Source: Motacilla alba alba (lineage: Eukaryota > Chordata > Aves > Passeriformes > Motacillidae). From it: a stretch of 64,000 nt of DNA. The notes beneath the pieces are model-generated. The model made no database searches and was not told the DNA's origin. It was given only the letters and a program-made list of their open reading frames with translations. Made by a program: the position numbers and the translations under genes. The first letter of the stretch is position 1. Each line of letters starts with the position of its first letter. Below, piece by piece: positions 13,604-27,900 of this stretch. The stretch covers positions 16,711,013 to 16,775,012 of the forward strand of contig NC_052026.1 in NCBI RefSeq assembly GCF_015832195.1, read 5' to 3'.

Positions 13604-13698
13604 ATGGATGTTTCTACATCTAACAAATTCCTGGTGCAGCAATTACTTTTTCAATACCAAAGCATTTAGGTGTCTTAATTTTTACACTGATGAGCTGG
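13604..13698 (+). repeat. 95-bp direct repeat, copy 2
   Basis: Second copy of the block at 12149-12243, with its start 1,455 bp downstream of the start of the first. The four differences are single-base substitutions. No target-site duplication or poly-A tail is obvious. Confidence 0.85.
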
Positions 13699-16600
13699 CC
13701 AGTTGCTGTTGTTACAGTGATGGACCTGCAGCAGGTAATTCTCACTGTTTGAAATGAACAAGTCTGGGCTGCATTTTCATGTTAAAAAAATTATGTTTGT
13801 GCACTCCATGAACATAAACCTAATGATAAAAACAGTGGGAGCCAATCTGAATGTACTAAGGAGGTGGTTTGCAATAAAGAGCACAGTACACACTGTCCCA
13901 GCCTAGAGCCTTAATTACTTTGAACAGCAACTAACTGCAAATTTTCCTCCCAGATTAAGGAAAGAGAAGTGCCAACCATTTCAGCTCCTTGCAGACACAC
14001 AGTGTCCCCTTCTTTAGCTCAATGCACTAAACTGAGGAATCTGATATTCTCATCCTCAGTAAATGCTTACTGCCAAGAATATGCAGAGTGAGATTCACAG
14101 GATGTTATCATTAAAATCTAGATCCTTGTAAACAGCAAAAGCCAAGGAGAAAAAAAATACAGGGCTTGAATTTACAAATGAAATCATATTTCATGCATAA
14201 TTAAGAAGAAATTGTGAAATCTTCCCAGGCATGGGAAGCAGTGCAGTTTGCTGCAGATGCAGCTGGCTGTCCAGGGCCTTGCCAGGGCTCCCAACCTGTT
14301 TATCCTAAGCAAAAAGCAGTTCAAGGGGAGGAGGCCAAGCCACAACACCAGCAGTCTTTTCTTGGGGTCATCTATGTTGAACTGGAAAAGCAAGAAGGGT
14401 TCGAAGCCCATCAGCCCCTTACCAGGAGTTAGGTATTTTTTTGTAATGTCTGAATAAGTAACTCAGGTGGGAATTAAACAAAACCAAAACAAAACATGAA
14501 GAAAGGAGAAAGACTGTCTCAGCTTACTGCACTGAAATGAAACTGGAGAGAACTCTCCCCTTCTCACCTATCCTTTCCTGGCAGTGGGCTCTGTTTCTTT
14601 CTTTGTGCCCCTGATGCCCCTCAGGCTGTATCTGGTAGAGGTTCCCACCAGACAGCATTAATTAAAGTACACCTCTCTCCAGAGCCCTTACATTCCTCTC
14701 TTGGGTCCATCTAGGCAGATTCAATTTTTCACCTTGAAACTTCTTTTTCTTCTTCTTAATCTATGTGACTGCCTGGCTGTGCTTCTTAATTAGATGAGTT
14801 TTATTCTTTTAAATCTTATCCAGAAATACAATTTTATCAATTCTGCAGAGGTTCAGAGAAATATGAATGGCAGCTTCTTACTATTCCATGATTTCCCAGC
14901 AGCTGCCACCAAGGGCTTGTGCAATGATGGAGTTTATGAAGCCAGGAGGGAAAGTTGTTCTGCAGTTAAACAGGAGATGCTGTAGTTGTGTCACAATCTG
15001 CCATCTGTCATGAAGATACAGCTGAAAAGGCAGAAAGGGTGGAACCTGGAGCATGGTAGCACCCTTGCAGCACCTGGAGTGCTCTTAGTCCTGCAGAAAC
15101 ACTCCTTGGCCTCAGTGAGGTGAGGTTGGGGCTGGCCAGCAGTGGGGGATGAACATGACAATGGCCATGGGGTGGTCAGTGAGGGTTGTTGGCCATCTGT
15201 GGGCTAAGAAATCCTATGGGATTCCTTAAGTTAACTCCTGAACTCCTCCTGAAGGTCCTGCCCATGGCAGCAGGAGAGGCTCAGCCTTCCTGTGCTCGGC
15301 TGTGGATGATCCTGCCATGGATCAGATGGGCTGGGTGTGGAGGGAAAGCGAAAGAGAGCACTGAGATAATCCTGGCAGACAGAGCAATTCCTGCTTAGCC
15401 ACTGGCGTGAGGAAGTGTCTTGGATTTCACAGCAAAGTCATCTTTGCTTTGTCTCATGTAGACACCCTCAGCTGGATCAGGGGTGTAAATTTTGGGTGTC
15501 AATAGACACTCCTGAAACACCTGCTTAGAAAACCAGCCCCAGGAAAGCTCCCAGAAGTGCTGTCAGAGCCAAGCTGTGTCTCTTATCCTGAATGTGGGAT
15601 TCAGAAGAGTGAATATCAGCTCCAGTGTTTCCCTTGCAAGGTGTCAGGTGTGGGATTTGTTTCCTTTCTGGGACTTCCCAGGAGCTGCCACAGACACTGA
15701 GGCTTCCTGACGTGCTCTGTTTGCTCTGGGACACTCTGGGCTCTTTGCACCTGATCTTCTGTAGTGGTCCTCCAATTAAATTTAAGATCCAATTATTTAA
15801 AGGGTCTGTGCATGCCAAAACTTTGATGTGAACGTGGCTTGGGAGCCTGCAATTCAGCACTTCAGCACAGCCCAGGAGTCCCTGCCCATGAGTCCTGTTG
15901 CTGCTGATCTGCATCAGCAGGCAAGTGGCTGCCTCTAAGAATGTACATGACATCCCTGAGCTCACTCATCTGCCTGGCATGGAAGATGGAACTGGGTGTC
16001 CCTCTCCAAATCCCATCTGATGTCCTTACCACCAGACTGTTCTCACCTCCAGCTCAGCAACAACGCTGGTTTTTAGCAGTCAGATTTGCTGCTTTTCAAG
16101 CATGGAGCCAGAAGGAAGCTGGATAATGCAGTTAATTTAAACAGACTAGTTCACTTAGAAAATCCTCTGCTAATTCCTGCTGTTTTCCAAGCTGCTAAAA
16201 AATTTAAGAAGACAATAATGTATGTCACTGTAGACAAGTAAAATAGCACAATTGCTTATGTATTAATTTTTTTTAACCTCCTTTGTCTTGCAAACTTGCT
16301 AGAAGGTTGATGACTAGGATGTTAAAGAGAATAATTAAGAATAATAAGAGATGGGATTTGTATCAGAATGGTTTTAGAGTGGGATAAATCAGATATCTGC
16401 ATGTAGGAACACGCAGACCATTTTCTTTTCTCTTGTCTAGGACCAGCCTGAGCCTTTGTTGTCTCCCTGAGCCCTCACCTCCAGGTACAGCACTGTGGCA
16501 GTATCTGTCTTTTGTACAAGCCAGCTCCAGCTGGGATGTGGAGGCAAAAGGAAAATATTGTTTCACCTGGCTTCTCCAGTAAATCTGTCTCCTCGATGTG

Positions 16601-16957
16601 ACTGGAAATCTGGTGATGCACTTCAATTATTCAACTAATTGGGAGATGAGTTAATTTTTGTGTCAAGCTGTGCAAATAAGTCAATGGGTTTAAAATCCTC
16701 CCAGCCCAATACCAGTCTTTTTGACATGCCTCTGGAAGCCTTTTCCTTTTTATGCTTTCCTCTATACTAAAAGAGAGGTTAATATTATTTATTTTTTCCA
16801 GAAAATAAAAAACAGTATCAAGTGTTTTGAAAGCTGTGACCTGGAGGCTTTCACTGTGCTGTGCAGTCAAGGGCAAGGCTCATATTCAGAATTGCAGAGA
16901 GACAGACAACAACGTGGATCAACATTATTAAAGTTATTCAGCTGAAAAATAAAAGAA

Positions 16958-16978
16958 AACAACAACAACAACAACAAA
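16958..16978 (+). repeat. (CAA)n short microsatellite
   Basis: About six uninterrupted AAC/CAA units inside A-rich sequence. Confidence 0.8.
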
Positions 16979-17765
16979 AAACCAACTACACCAATGCTCC
17001 AGACATCAAATATTTACAGGTAAGTGCAGTGAAACAGGTATAAAGAGATGGTTGTGTTCAGAGTTTTAAAGACCAAATTACCTTCCCAGCAAAAGCTGCT
17101 AAGTGAGGTTTCCACCAGCAGCTGTGGCTTTTCTGTGAAATAATGGGGCAATTATGCCTTGTTCTCTAATGGGGCAATTGTCCTTGACCTCAGGAGTGTT
17201 TGTAGGGAACAAGAGGAGCAGCAGGAGTTGGTCAGGGCACACTGGTACGGAAGGAGAGCATCACCCATCAGCAGCAGCTCCAGACTGTCCCTGGGACAGG
17301 AAAGATGAATTTTAGTTCGTTTTCTTTTTTTCTTGCATATAGTGCCCCAGGCTGCTCTGACTCTGGCTGCTGAAACATGCTCAGTCCCACACAATGGCTC
17401 TGCCTCCTGCCAAAAGGGTGAGGGGGTGCTCAGGCTGAGCAGGGGAGATGGAGGCAGCTGATGTCCCTGGGCTGAGGAGCTGGGTGCTGCCAAATCTCCC
17501 TTCCCCAGCTCAAAGGGCAGCCCAGTGTGGGAGCACTGCAGCAGCACAGATGGGCTGAGCTGCAGAAGGTAACAGAGCACTTCCCCAGATTTTCCCTCCA
17601 GTGCCTGAGCTTCTGAGGCTAATGAAGCTTTAAGGGATAATGTGAATTGCTGCATAAATTGATATCCTTTGCTAATTGCATCAGCATTTTGCTTTGATGA
17701 AATTCTAGTATAAGGTGCCAAGAAACTAATAACATACAACAGCAATTTTATAAAAAACAAAAGTC

Positions 17766-17787
17766 GATGATTGATTGATTGATTGAA
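17766..17787 (+). repeat. (GATT)n short microsatellite
   Basis: About five tandem GATT units. They lie inside the otherwise unremarkable 237-codon minus-strand open frame. Confidence 0.8.
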
Positions 17788-20700
17788 CAGCTGATGATTC
17801 ATGGAGCTGTGAGTCAGGTCACCAGGAAAGGTTTGCAAAAGTTCAGTGGAAAAGTATTTCAACATAGTAAAGGATCATCACTTAAAAAAAAATCAACCCC
17901 CAAACATTGTCAGAACATGATTCAGGCTACTCAGAGGAAGGTCACCTTGTTCTGCTTGCTGAGATGAGACTTATCACCACCCACAAGTTGCTTCAATCCT
18001 CTCTTGCTTTTCCCTCTCTTTGATTGCCAGCCAGTCATCTTGGCCCTGCTGCAGGAAATCAGGTGGCCAGAAGCACTGCTGAAAGTCTTCAGAGCCAAAT
18101 GACTCTCAGGCCAGGGCTGCTGTGAATACCTCAGCAGCACTTTTGTGGCCAGATTGGAGAGAGGCACACTGACTCTCTTTAGCTCGGGGTCTGGCAGAAG
18201 GAAAAGCCCTGGTGTTCCTGCACACTGCTGCCTCTGTGTCAGATGGTTGATAGCAAACAAATTGTTATTACCTGGCAGTTGGTTGGAAAGAGAAACTCAT
18301 TCACTCAAGCTTTGTAAGGACATTAAAAAGCTCATTGAAGTGGTGCCATTCCCAGAGAGCCAGGGGCTGTGTCCTGCATGACTGTGACCTCATTGCTGCT
18401 CCTGGCCAGCCTGTTTATCCTTATTTTGGACGCTTCTCCCTTGACCTTGTGGCTACCTCCTCTTACTGCTGTGGTGTTGACAAATGCATTTCATGTCTCC
18501 AACTTCTGTGCTCCCCTCCCCATCTCCCCTGTGTGAGCCAGAGGTGTTTGCAGGGACAGCAGGGACACAGGGTCACAACAATGACTCCAAAGCCAAGAGC
18601 TGAGTTTGCTGTCCTGCTGAAGGCAAGGATTCCATGCCCTTATTTTCTTGGGTGTAATTTGTGATGGAAACTGTTTATGATGGCTGTGAGGAAGTGGCTG
18701 GCTGGCTGTGCACTGGTGTGGGAGGTGGGTGCTCAGCCAGCAGGGCAGGAACAAACCCAAACATCCTGACAGATCCTGGAAACACATAACTCCTGTAAAC
18801 CATGGACAAAAGCACTGCTGCCTCCTGAAAACATACACAGTTTGAATGAGAAGAGAGTAGAGGTGAGCCCAAAGGTGCAGGGCCATGGTGTTTTGGGGAC
18901 GTGCACACACCCACCTCCTTGTCAGGGGTTAAAACACATCTCAGTGGTCGACAAAAATCATCCAGGTTGCATAAAAGCATTGCTCATTTCCAAATGAAGG
19001 AAGAACAGAAGAATTCCATTGAAACCACCTGGGTTATCCACCAGGATTTCCTCACCTTTCAGCTCCTGCCCCTCTGCTTCACCTGCACGACTTTTATTCC
19101 CATGTATTCCTTTTTTTCATTGACACCAAGCATGTCACTGGAAAGTCTTATTGAATAATATGGAAATGTCCACAGGAAAATACATTGCTAAAGAGATTTC
19201 TGCAAGCAAATAATTCCAAGCCAATCTAATTTATTTCTGAGATGGAGCTACGTATGCATAGATCTGTGTTTATCCTCACAGGACGTCAGATGTTGTGCCT
19301 GTGCCATTCCTTTAAACCAGTGGAGGAAATACAGGCCAAAAAGAATTTACAACAAAGTGGATGCATTAAAATGAGAAGAATGAGAAGAACTCTCATGATC
19401 TCAGCTCTGCATCCATGAAAGCTATCCAGGGAAAACATGGATGTTTTGTCCAGGTGCTCAGGCTGATTGTACTGGAAGAAATCAGTCCTCACTTGCATAA
19501 AGGATAAGATGATTAATCTAATGATAAAATGATTAAGTTTATTTGAAGTTTCTGTAGTCATGGGCAGCAGTATCTAAATCACACCAACAATTGCTATTAA
19601 GTCCTGCCAACATGAAGAATTTGCTCTTGTTTAATCTGATTCCACTTTTCACATTAATGTAGCTAAATGAATGCAAGTCACAGTGTATTGAGAGAGTGGC
19701 TTATTTTAATTAATTTTTAACCAGTTCCAGGTCAAATGCAATAACTAGGAAGAAGTCACTAAAACTGCTATAAGTGTGTCTGTATAGGGATTTCCCTTCT
19801 AATTAAATGGGGATTAAGTCTTGCTTTTATATAAAATGATGCAACTTTCATGTGCAAAGGTTTGGATCAGTTAAGCAGCCTTAAAAATTGAACTCTAAAA
19901 AGCTACAAATTAATAAAATAATCAGAGATCCCAGCAGGAAAAACATATGAGAGAGATCCAGGACATAATTTTCATTATTCTGTTGGTTCAGTCATTGGAT
20001 TTCCCTGTCCCCGTTGGCCCCGCAAGCTGTGGCACTGTGCAGCTGCATGAGGTAGGTGTGAAGCAGCTGAAATCTGGTCTTCTGCTTTTCCTTTCCTCCA
20101 CATTCCTGAAACATACTGAATTTCTCCTGCTTTTTAAGCAGTGTGATGAAAGCAGAGGCACTGCAGGCACTTGGATTTGGTCCAGCTGGGGGGATGAAGC
20201 TGAGGTGAGTGTGGAGCACTGATGGGTCATTTGCTGATTCAGGATGGGTGCTTTGTGCTACAAAGGTGCAATTCCTAAATGAGTGGATCCCAGACCTTGT
20301 TCCCCCACAGCCAATTATACAGCTCTTATCAATTTTATGCTTTGTTGGGTTTTTTTAAACCAGCCCAAAGGAACTGCGTACGTATGGAAAATAATTGCTA
20401 ACAGCACTGTTCATAACTCTTCCTCTGCTCCCAGTTTATGCCTCCACACTTGATGTTACCCATTATGCAGAGATCAATGTGTCAAAACGAGGTAGATTTA
20501 CAGTGAAGATAATTCTGCTTCCGAGTTTGAAAAAAAAGAGTGTGATATTTTCACTGAGTTAATCAAAGGAATTCAAAGGGGGTTTAAATCTTTCAATTTT
20601 CCATGGCTCATGGAGAAGATGAAAAGGGTTTGACCTCTAGTAAACCAGCTGAATTCATGTGGTGGCTCTGTAGATAAATAAAATGTCCACCCAGACAGAA

Positions 20701-21324
20701 TATTGATTACTTAGGTGCCATTTGCTGAATCCCAAATAGCACCATCAAACACAACGGCAAGGAAGTGTCATAAAATACATCAGGGCATCCATAGGGTTGG
20801 GCTTAATGCAAAAAAGACAAGTTAAATAAGTGCTATTAAACTAACAGGGCTGAGAAGTGGCAAGATGCATTGTTCCAGTGCATTTTTCATGGCAATGGCA
20901 GGTCCTCTACACCAGCCACCACTCCCAGTGGCACTTGCCTTAGGGGACAGCTCGTTCAAGGGACTGAGGCTGTCGTGGCAAATTTGGCCTGCAAATGCTC
21001 TCATCCTACACCTGGCACTGAGACAGGAGGCTTTGGCCAGGTGATTCGCCAGAGAAGGAATTCCCCATCTGTGCCATTTGCAGCTGCATTTTTTTAAAGT
21101 GTTGGTTGTGGATCAGAGCTCTCACACTGCTGAGGTGACCAACCCCTGGGGCTTCTGGGCACACTGGAAGTGTCACTGCTTGGGACAGAGGCCACTCTCA
21201 CACAACGGTGGGATCAACACACAGGGGAGGATCCATCACCTCTTTAGACATTAGGAATGAAAGAGCTGGGTTTTTTCATCTCTTAAGAGACCATAGCCCT
21301 GGATGGATATACCCGCCTGGTTTA

Positions 21325-21540
21325 AACAAAAAAAAACAAACCACCAAAACCAAACCAACCAAACCAACGAATATCCAAAAGCAAAACAACAACAACAAAA
21401 CCCCCAAAAAACCACAACCCCAACCAACCAAATAAACAACCTACCCAACAAAAACAAACAAACAAAAAACCCCAAACCAAACAAAAAAAAATTCCAAAAC
21501 CCAAAACATCCAAACAAACCAACCAACCAACCAAAGAAAT
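21325..21540 (+). repeat. A/C-only low-complexity tract (CAAA/CCAA-rich)
   Basis: About 215 bp made almost only of A and C on the + strand, built from irregular CAAA, CCAAA and CCAACCAA units with very few G or T. All six-frame translations here are low-complexity artefacts. It is strand-asymmetric, not a clean microsatellite. Confidence 0.85.
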
Positions 21541-24500
21541 GCAAATCTGGGGAGTTTGAGTAGTGTCTGATTTCTGAGCAGAGACCTTGTGGCTCTGATC
21601 CTGTGAGGGATTGTCACCAGTGGGCAGAGGGTACAGAATCCCCTTCCCCACCTGTCAGGGGGATCTCGTCCATGCTGAGCAGGATGGTGAGGGAAGCAAG
21701 AGAAGAGGATTATGGAAAATGTGGCATGAAAGATACACTTCTTTTTGCCTTCCTTATTGGAAGTGAGCTCTGCTCAGTCCTTCTGGGTGTTACGTAGGTT
21801 TTACTATCAGAAAAAACTGAACCAGTAGCAGGGTACGAAGAGACAAGTTACAGATATTCTCACATGAAAGAAATGAAAATAAGTAACTTTTGCTCTTTTA
21901 TATTTGTGCAAGAAGTCACCATGAAATGCATATCCTGTTTCACCTTCTTTCTACAGAAAATACAAAATCTGCAATTAATTCCAAGGGTAGCAGCACTGCT
22001 GGAAGAAGTGCTCATAAGCCAAGCCTCAGACTAACAATCTGGTTAGTAATATTTCTAAGTTGAGATAATTTTGGACTTGTCATCTTTGGCCAAAGTTCCA
22101 AGCCAGGCATATTTTCTTTTTTATTAAATATATTGTTTGTCATGAGGCAAAAATGAAAATAAACCTGGACTTATTTCATAGAGCTGTCTTCAGACAGAGC
22201 TGTAAAACTGTTTGTTTGGCTTTTCTTGGATGACAGTGGACTTCAGATTGAAAGAATATGTGCTGTAGGAGGCCCAGAGTAATCCTTTCAGCAGATGGGG
22301 GTATCTCCAGTAATTCTTGTAGCAGGGTATAAACCTCTGGATCTGAGCAGAGAAATGGGGTGGGTCTGGGTCTGATGGGGATGTGGACACTTTCACCCAG
22401 CTGTGGAAATCTTGAAGGGAATGAACTCAGAAAGAGAGCCCTATTTGCAGCAATTTATGCCTTTCAGGGCTTATCCAAAGCCAGTCTCCCAGGGATCTGC
22501 TGAATTACTGCCTGAGCTGAGGTCAGTAGCTCAGCTCCTTCTGAAGGGCTTTCTTCTTGCTGGGTTTTGGTGTAAATAAGGGGGGTGGACTCGCACAAAC
22601 ATCTTCCTGGACCCAAGGAAGCAGAACAGCAGGACAAGGATGAGCTGGACTGGGAGTCTACCAGCCAAAGAGGAACCTGCAGGCGTCATGGCTTGTGCTG
22701 GTATTTGGCCATAGGGGGAGGATTATGAAAATATCTGTGTTAAAAAACCCCAACAGCTGGAGACCAGGGTTTTTGAGAAAAAAACCCAAAAGAATTCTGT
22801 TCAATTCTGTTCAATCCAGTATCTAAATATCTTAGAAGTCAGACAGTAGGTTCTATGTCTGATGGGCAGACACCTGAACTGGCACCAGCTCCTTGGTGTT
22901 AATGAGGGAGAGAATCCCCAAAAGCTAAGAGGGGTTTTAAGGCTTTGGCATGGGCTGTGCCAAAGCTTTTATGCTTTTGGCTGCTGCCGTGGTTGACCTC
23001 AGGAGGGACCTGGTAGGATTTGCACACACCCCTTGCTCTGTGCATCCTGTGTTTGAGCACATATCTGGGGAGGTTTCCTGCATTTCAACTGGCACAGGTT
23101 TGAAATTTGGGACACTGGAATAGGCTGCAGTGCTCACTGAGCTGGTGCTGGATTGCCAAAATTCCACCTCTTCCTGGGGCTGACTTTATGTGATTTTGTG
23201 CCTGTGAGTTGAGAGATAAAGTGGATTTTCCTGGGGTTACAAGCACAATATCTAATCTCTATCCCCTGGATTATGAATAGTGTGATTTCAGTTAATAATT
23301 AACAGTACAGGTTAATGGAAATAAATGTGTCAGCCCCTGATTGCTGGGGCCCTTTGTTTTCTTATGGCTGCACACAATTTGGAAATGGAGGAATTCCCAG
23401 AAGTGGCTTTGCTGATTTGTTTGTACGTGGAGCCATTTGATCCATCCCATCCCCAAATCTTCCCTTGCCCACTTTGATGCCCAGGTGGTGCTGCTCTCCC
23501 TTAGCTGCTTCTTTCCAGGCACAAATACAAAACAGGGGGGAAATAATTTTACAGATAAAAAGATTAGATAATTAAACAGAGATTCTGTAAGTGCATTAAG
23601 GTTTAGCCTGATGCTTGGTTGGAGAAACTCGATTTTTAAGATACCAAACTATCCTCCTGCCATAAAAAACCAAAATTCATATCCATCCCAGAGATGGGAG
23701 ACACAAAAGCAGGATTCTGTGTCACTTCCCCCTTCTCTGAGCCCGCTGTTCATTGTAACAGGGGGATAATTTTTTTATTATTAATGATTACTTATTTTCC
23801 TCTTCTTTTCTTATGGTCCCGGCTGGGCACAGGCTACCAAGGAAGTAAAATCCTGGTGACATCTAGTGGCTGCTGGGGCTTCTCTGAGGCGTTAGAGGTG
23901 AGAATGCCTCTGGTCTGGGCATTTCAGCAGGCTGTGCACAGAACAGACATGGAAATTAACCTTTCAAGACCAGCAGATGCCCACAACCTGGATTTAGAGA
24001 CCTCCCCATCTTGCTCAAGAGCAATATTGCAGGAATTGCTTTGATTTGTGCAGCAGTCTGAGCAGTCCTGTCCCACCTTCCTGCTCATACCCAGCACCTG
24101 GGATGCTTTGGAGACACCAGAAATGGGTGATGTCACCAAAGTGGCCTTTTGTACCATAAATCCTGCTTTCCTCTTGAACAGTCCCTGATGTCCCACTGCC
24201 TGGCTGTATGCTTAAATGTATCACAGGAAGATTGGTTTGCAGATGCCTGGTGAGAGAAATTTGGGCCAATTACAGAAATATTTTGAAAAGCCAATTTGCA
24301 AGGAACATAACGTGGCACTACGTGTTAATTAGCAAATCCAAAAGGAAACACTGAGTGAAGCTGGAAGATTTTGGGTGGGTGGTAGAACATAGGCTGCTTT
24401 CATGCCAAGCAAAGCTGCTACTTAGACAAGGAACATTGATGTGATTTGAGTTTGGACACGTAGTTTGGGCAGCCTGCAAGAACAGGCTACTGCCAGCGTG

Positions 24501-24908
24501 CATCAGCAATTGTAGGTAAGTGTGGCTGAGGAGAGGCTTGAAAAACCACTGCAGGAAGGGAGCAACACCTGTGTGCTGCAGGGCTTGTGGCAGCTGTTTC
24601 CCCCAGGGCAGCCTCGGGGAAGGGTTACCCTCATTAAGGCTGAGCACAGATGCCAGCTTGGTCTTTTCCCATTGCTGTGCCTGGAATGGGGAAACAGGCT
24701 TTGATTTCCTGATGAATGAGTGAAATTGTATTTGGGTTGCGCTCGAACAAATCAGCAGTAATTTCAGAGTGCCTGAGCCAGGGACAAGGCTGGCACGTGT
24801 GGCAGCACTGTGTTTCTGCTGGTGTGCTCTCTCAGGCAGCCACAGCCTGGCATGAGCTGGGCACTGCCTCCCCCAGCCAGGACTCCTCAGATCCAAACAC
24901 AGAATCAG

Positions 24909-24926
24909 CACACACACACACACACA
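24909..24926 (+). repeat. (CA)n dinucleotide repeat
   Basis: Nine CA units in a row; a short microsatellite. Confidence 0.85.
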
Positions 24927-27900
24927 GTTTCAATGAAATAAAAAATACCAGAGGTGTGCAGCCCGGCAGTTCATCCCCTCACTCACCATCTGCCCCTGCA
25001 GTCCCACATCTCCCCGCTCACCCAGCTGGCCTGGCTGGGGGTGCTGTGGGCAGCTGGGCAGAAGCTTGCACGTGTCCTGCGCTCGTGGCTTGCTGGGGAA
25101 GTTTGAAAGAGAGAAATGATAAGGGAAACTGAGGCTCGTGATGGTGCACTTGACAGGTTTCAGCGTGGCCAGTCAACACAGCACGTGTCCAGCCAGGAAT
25201 GGGGCTGGCCCATCATGTATAATTCATCAGGAAATGAGAGCTGCAATTACGATGTGTTTGCACAGCAATATGCCTGTAATTACTGGATATATTTACACCC
25301 ATTACAGCTCAGTACAGAGAGAAATGAACCCCTTTTGTGCTGCAGTGCTTCCAACCACAGCACGAATCCTCAGAGTAGTCAGGGCTCAGACCACCAGCAC
25401 CCTCCTAGGAGGAAAAAGCAAGCAGTCTCCTTTTTAACAGGAACCAGGTTAAAAATGATGATTGAGTAACATTCAGGCAGCAGGTAAGCTACGTGGGAAT
25501 ACAAGAACCCCACAAATAAAGAGGCAGAAAGAAAACCCCTGGAGGGAGCAGGCTGCAGAGGTGGGAACGCAGCACATCCCAGGCTCCAGAAGTGGCTGGA
25601 GAATGCTCTTGCCTGCCTTCCCCTGGCTCTGCAAGCATGGCAGGAGTGGCACTCCCATGGGAACGTGTCTCCTTCCTCTGCTCCTCACCAAGTGAGAGCT
25701 GAACCCACTGCAGGTGAGCAGTACAGCATCCTGCAGCCCATTCAACTGGGCTGCATAGAACAGTAATTCTGGTCTGCTGATGGGGACTCTTCACTCAAGG
25801 CCACGTGCATAAAGTGCCAGTCAGAGTGAATTATGGAGGCAAGGTCTGACCATGAATAAATGTTTCAAGACTGGGATTCACTTTTGTTTATAAACACATA
25901 ATGCTATTTTTGCATGCAAGTCCAATTTTCAAAATGGAGCTGAGAGCAAGTCTCCCTGAAAGCCCTAACCTCGGGGCTTGTCTGCAGGAGGAACTCTACC
26001 TGCATCTCCTGTAGTCAAAATGTAAGTGAATTAAAATAAATCCAATTATGGCCATGGTTTCTCTGGTGGAGCACATCCACACAGGCTCACCATCTGCTTT
26101 AACTAATCTCTGCTATGAATTCATAGCCCTGTGTTGTTCAAGTTAGTCTTCTGGGGTATTTTTGGGTAAACAAAGATTAAATCTGTTCGAAAATATGATT
26201 TACAGCAATGTTTATGTAAGGATGTTCTACATAACTTCACTCTTGTTTTGAACCGTTTTCCGTGCAATATTAATCTGTTTTCCAACTGATGAAATGAAAT
26301 GTGTGCTAACTCTCAATACGCAATCCCTCACTTTGGACTGACAGTGGTTTATGCTGGCTCTTGTTGAAAGGGTTCCTGATTGAGTTGAATTATGTTGAAG
26401 TAAGTCAATGACCTGGAGAGACATTCTATGTTTAGGGGGTTGCCTGTATTTAAATGGGGCTTAAAGTTGTCACACCTGTAATTGAACTGTTTCTGTGCAC
26501 TGTATGTATGCACAGTCAGGTTCCAGGTAATCTATGGTCCTTCAAGATGAGTAAGAAAGTGCATGCAATACCTTAAGAGGAGCCTGCTGTATCCATGAAA
26601 GCAGATTCAAGATGACCTTTGTTTTTTCTCTCCCTCCTTAATTTTTTTACCAGTTATCTCCAGGAGAGACCTTCCAGTGCTGTTCCTGGCAGAGGGACAC
26701 CATGAGAGCTGGCATGATTTCATGTGCCCACCACAGACATCGACCTCAGGACCCTGAGTGTGACAAGAGTTGTGTGCAAAGCCCAGGTGCTGCATCCAAC
26801 ATACCCCAAACCCACTCCTCCTGCTCCAGGTAAACATCTGTGGCTCTATATCTGCTTTTTCCAAGGGCTAATGAGTCTCCAATTAACAATTTCTTCTGTT
26901 TGTTGGGTACTAATCTAACAGAGATGTGGTTGTAATGATGTAATATTGCTCCAAGTCATGTTGATAAGTGAGATCTGTTTATAGGTACTATAATTTCATT
27001 CAAGGACTTTTGCACAAAGCGCCAGCCAGAGTGAATTAAGCAGCAGAATCCTCATGTTTGCCTAAATTCAGTGGCAAAACTTTTAATAGTCTCCTTACCT
27101 TTGAGTTTGTCTGTTGCTGTTACTCATCAAAATGTGGTTGTGTGCTGTTGAGCGAAGGAGAGTTTCTGAAGAGGGGACTGTGCCACGTCAACTCATCAAC
27201 AGAATCCAAAGGAAATTTAGGACATTTTAGGCTGTGGCTGACACAGAAGACAAACGGTGTTTGACGTTATCACCAGCAAATCTCCTCTGGTGGCTCCAGA
27301 GAAAAAGAAAATGCTGGTCCAGAAGCATTATTGCTCATTTAGGCTTTCTTTAATGAGTTCTGAATGGCTCATCAAAACCGAGGTGGTGCTGGTACCAGCT
27401 GGATCAGAGCAGCCAAGATGTTGGGGTTACTGGAGGTGGGCAGGCCATGTAATTTGGGTGAAAGTAGCAAGCCAGAACGTGCCTTTATTTGTGGCATTTC
27501 CCCCTGCTCAGGCAGCCCACCCCTGGCTTGTAGAAGTGGCAGCACCCAGGAACCTTTTAAATCCTGTTGTCACCCTGGCAGAAGGTGACAAAGTCAGCGT
27601 GGATGAGTTCAAAGGCAAGGAGTTGTTTCAGAAATCTCAGCTGGCTTCTACCCAGCACACATCCCCCCCAGCAGCTCTCACTCCATCCTGACTCCCTGCA
27701 ACTGCTTCACAGAAAATTCATTTTCCTGGCTCTGAAGCTCTCCTGGAGGTGTCCAGGCCCTGCCACTCTGTCCCATGCACTGCAGGGACATGGACACTCC
27801 CGTGGCCCTTGGTTCTTTCTCCCTGCTCACCAAAAGATGCCAGCAAAGAGCTTTGGTTCCTCGGGCTCAGCTGCCAGTGCTGCACACCCAGGAGCTGATT

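Noticed and set aside
24318..24923. 201-codon minus-strand open frame
   Set aside because: Starts in a CA repeat (reading V-C-V-C), has no recognisable domain and no splice context; probably chance.
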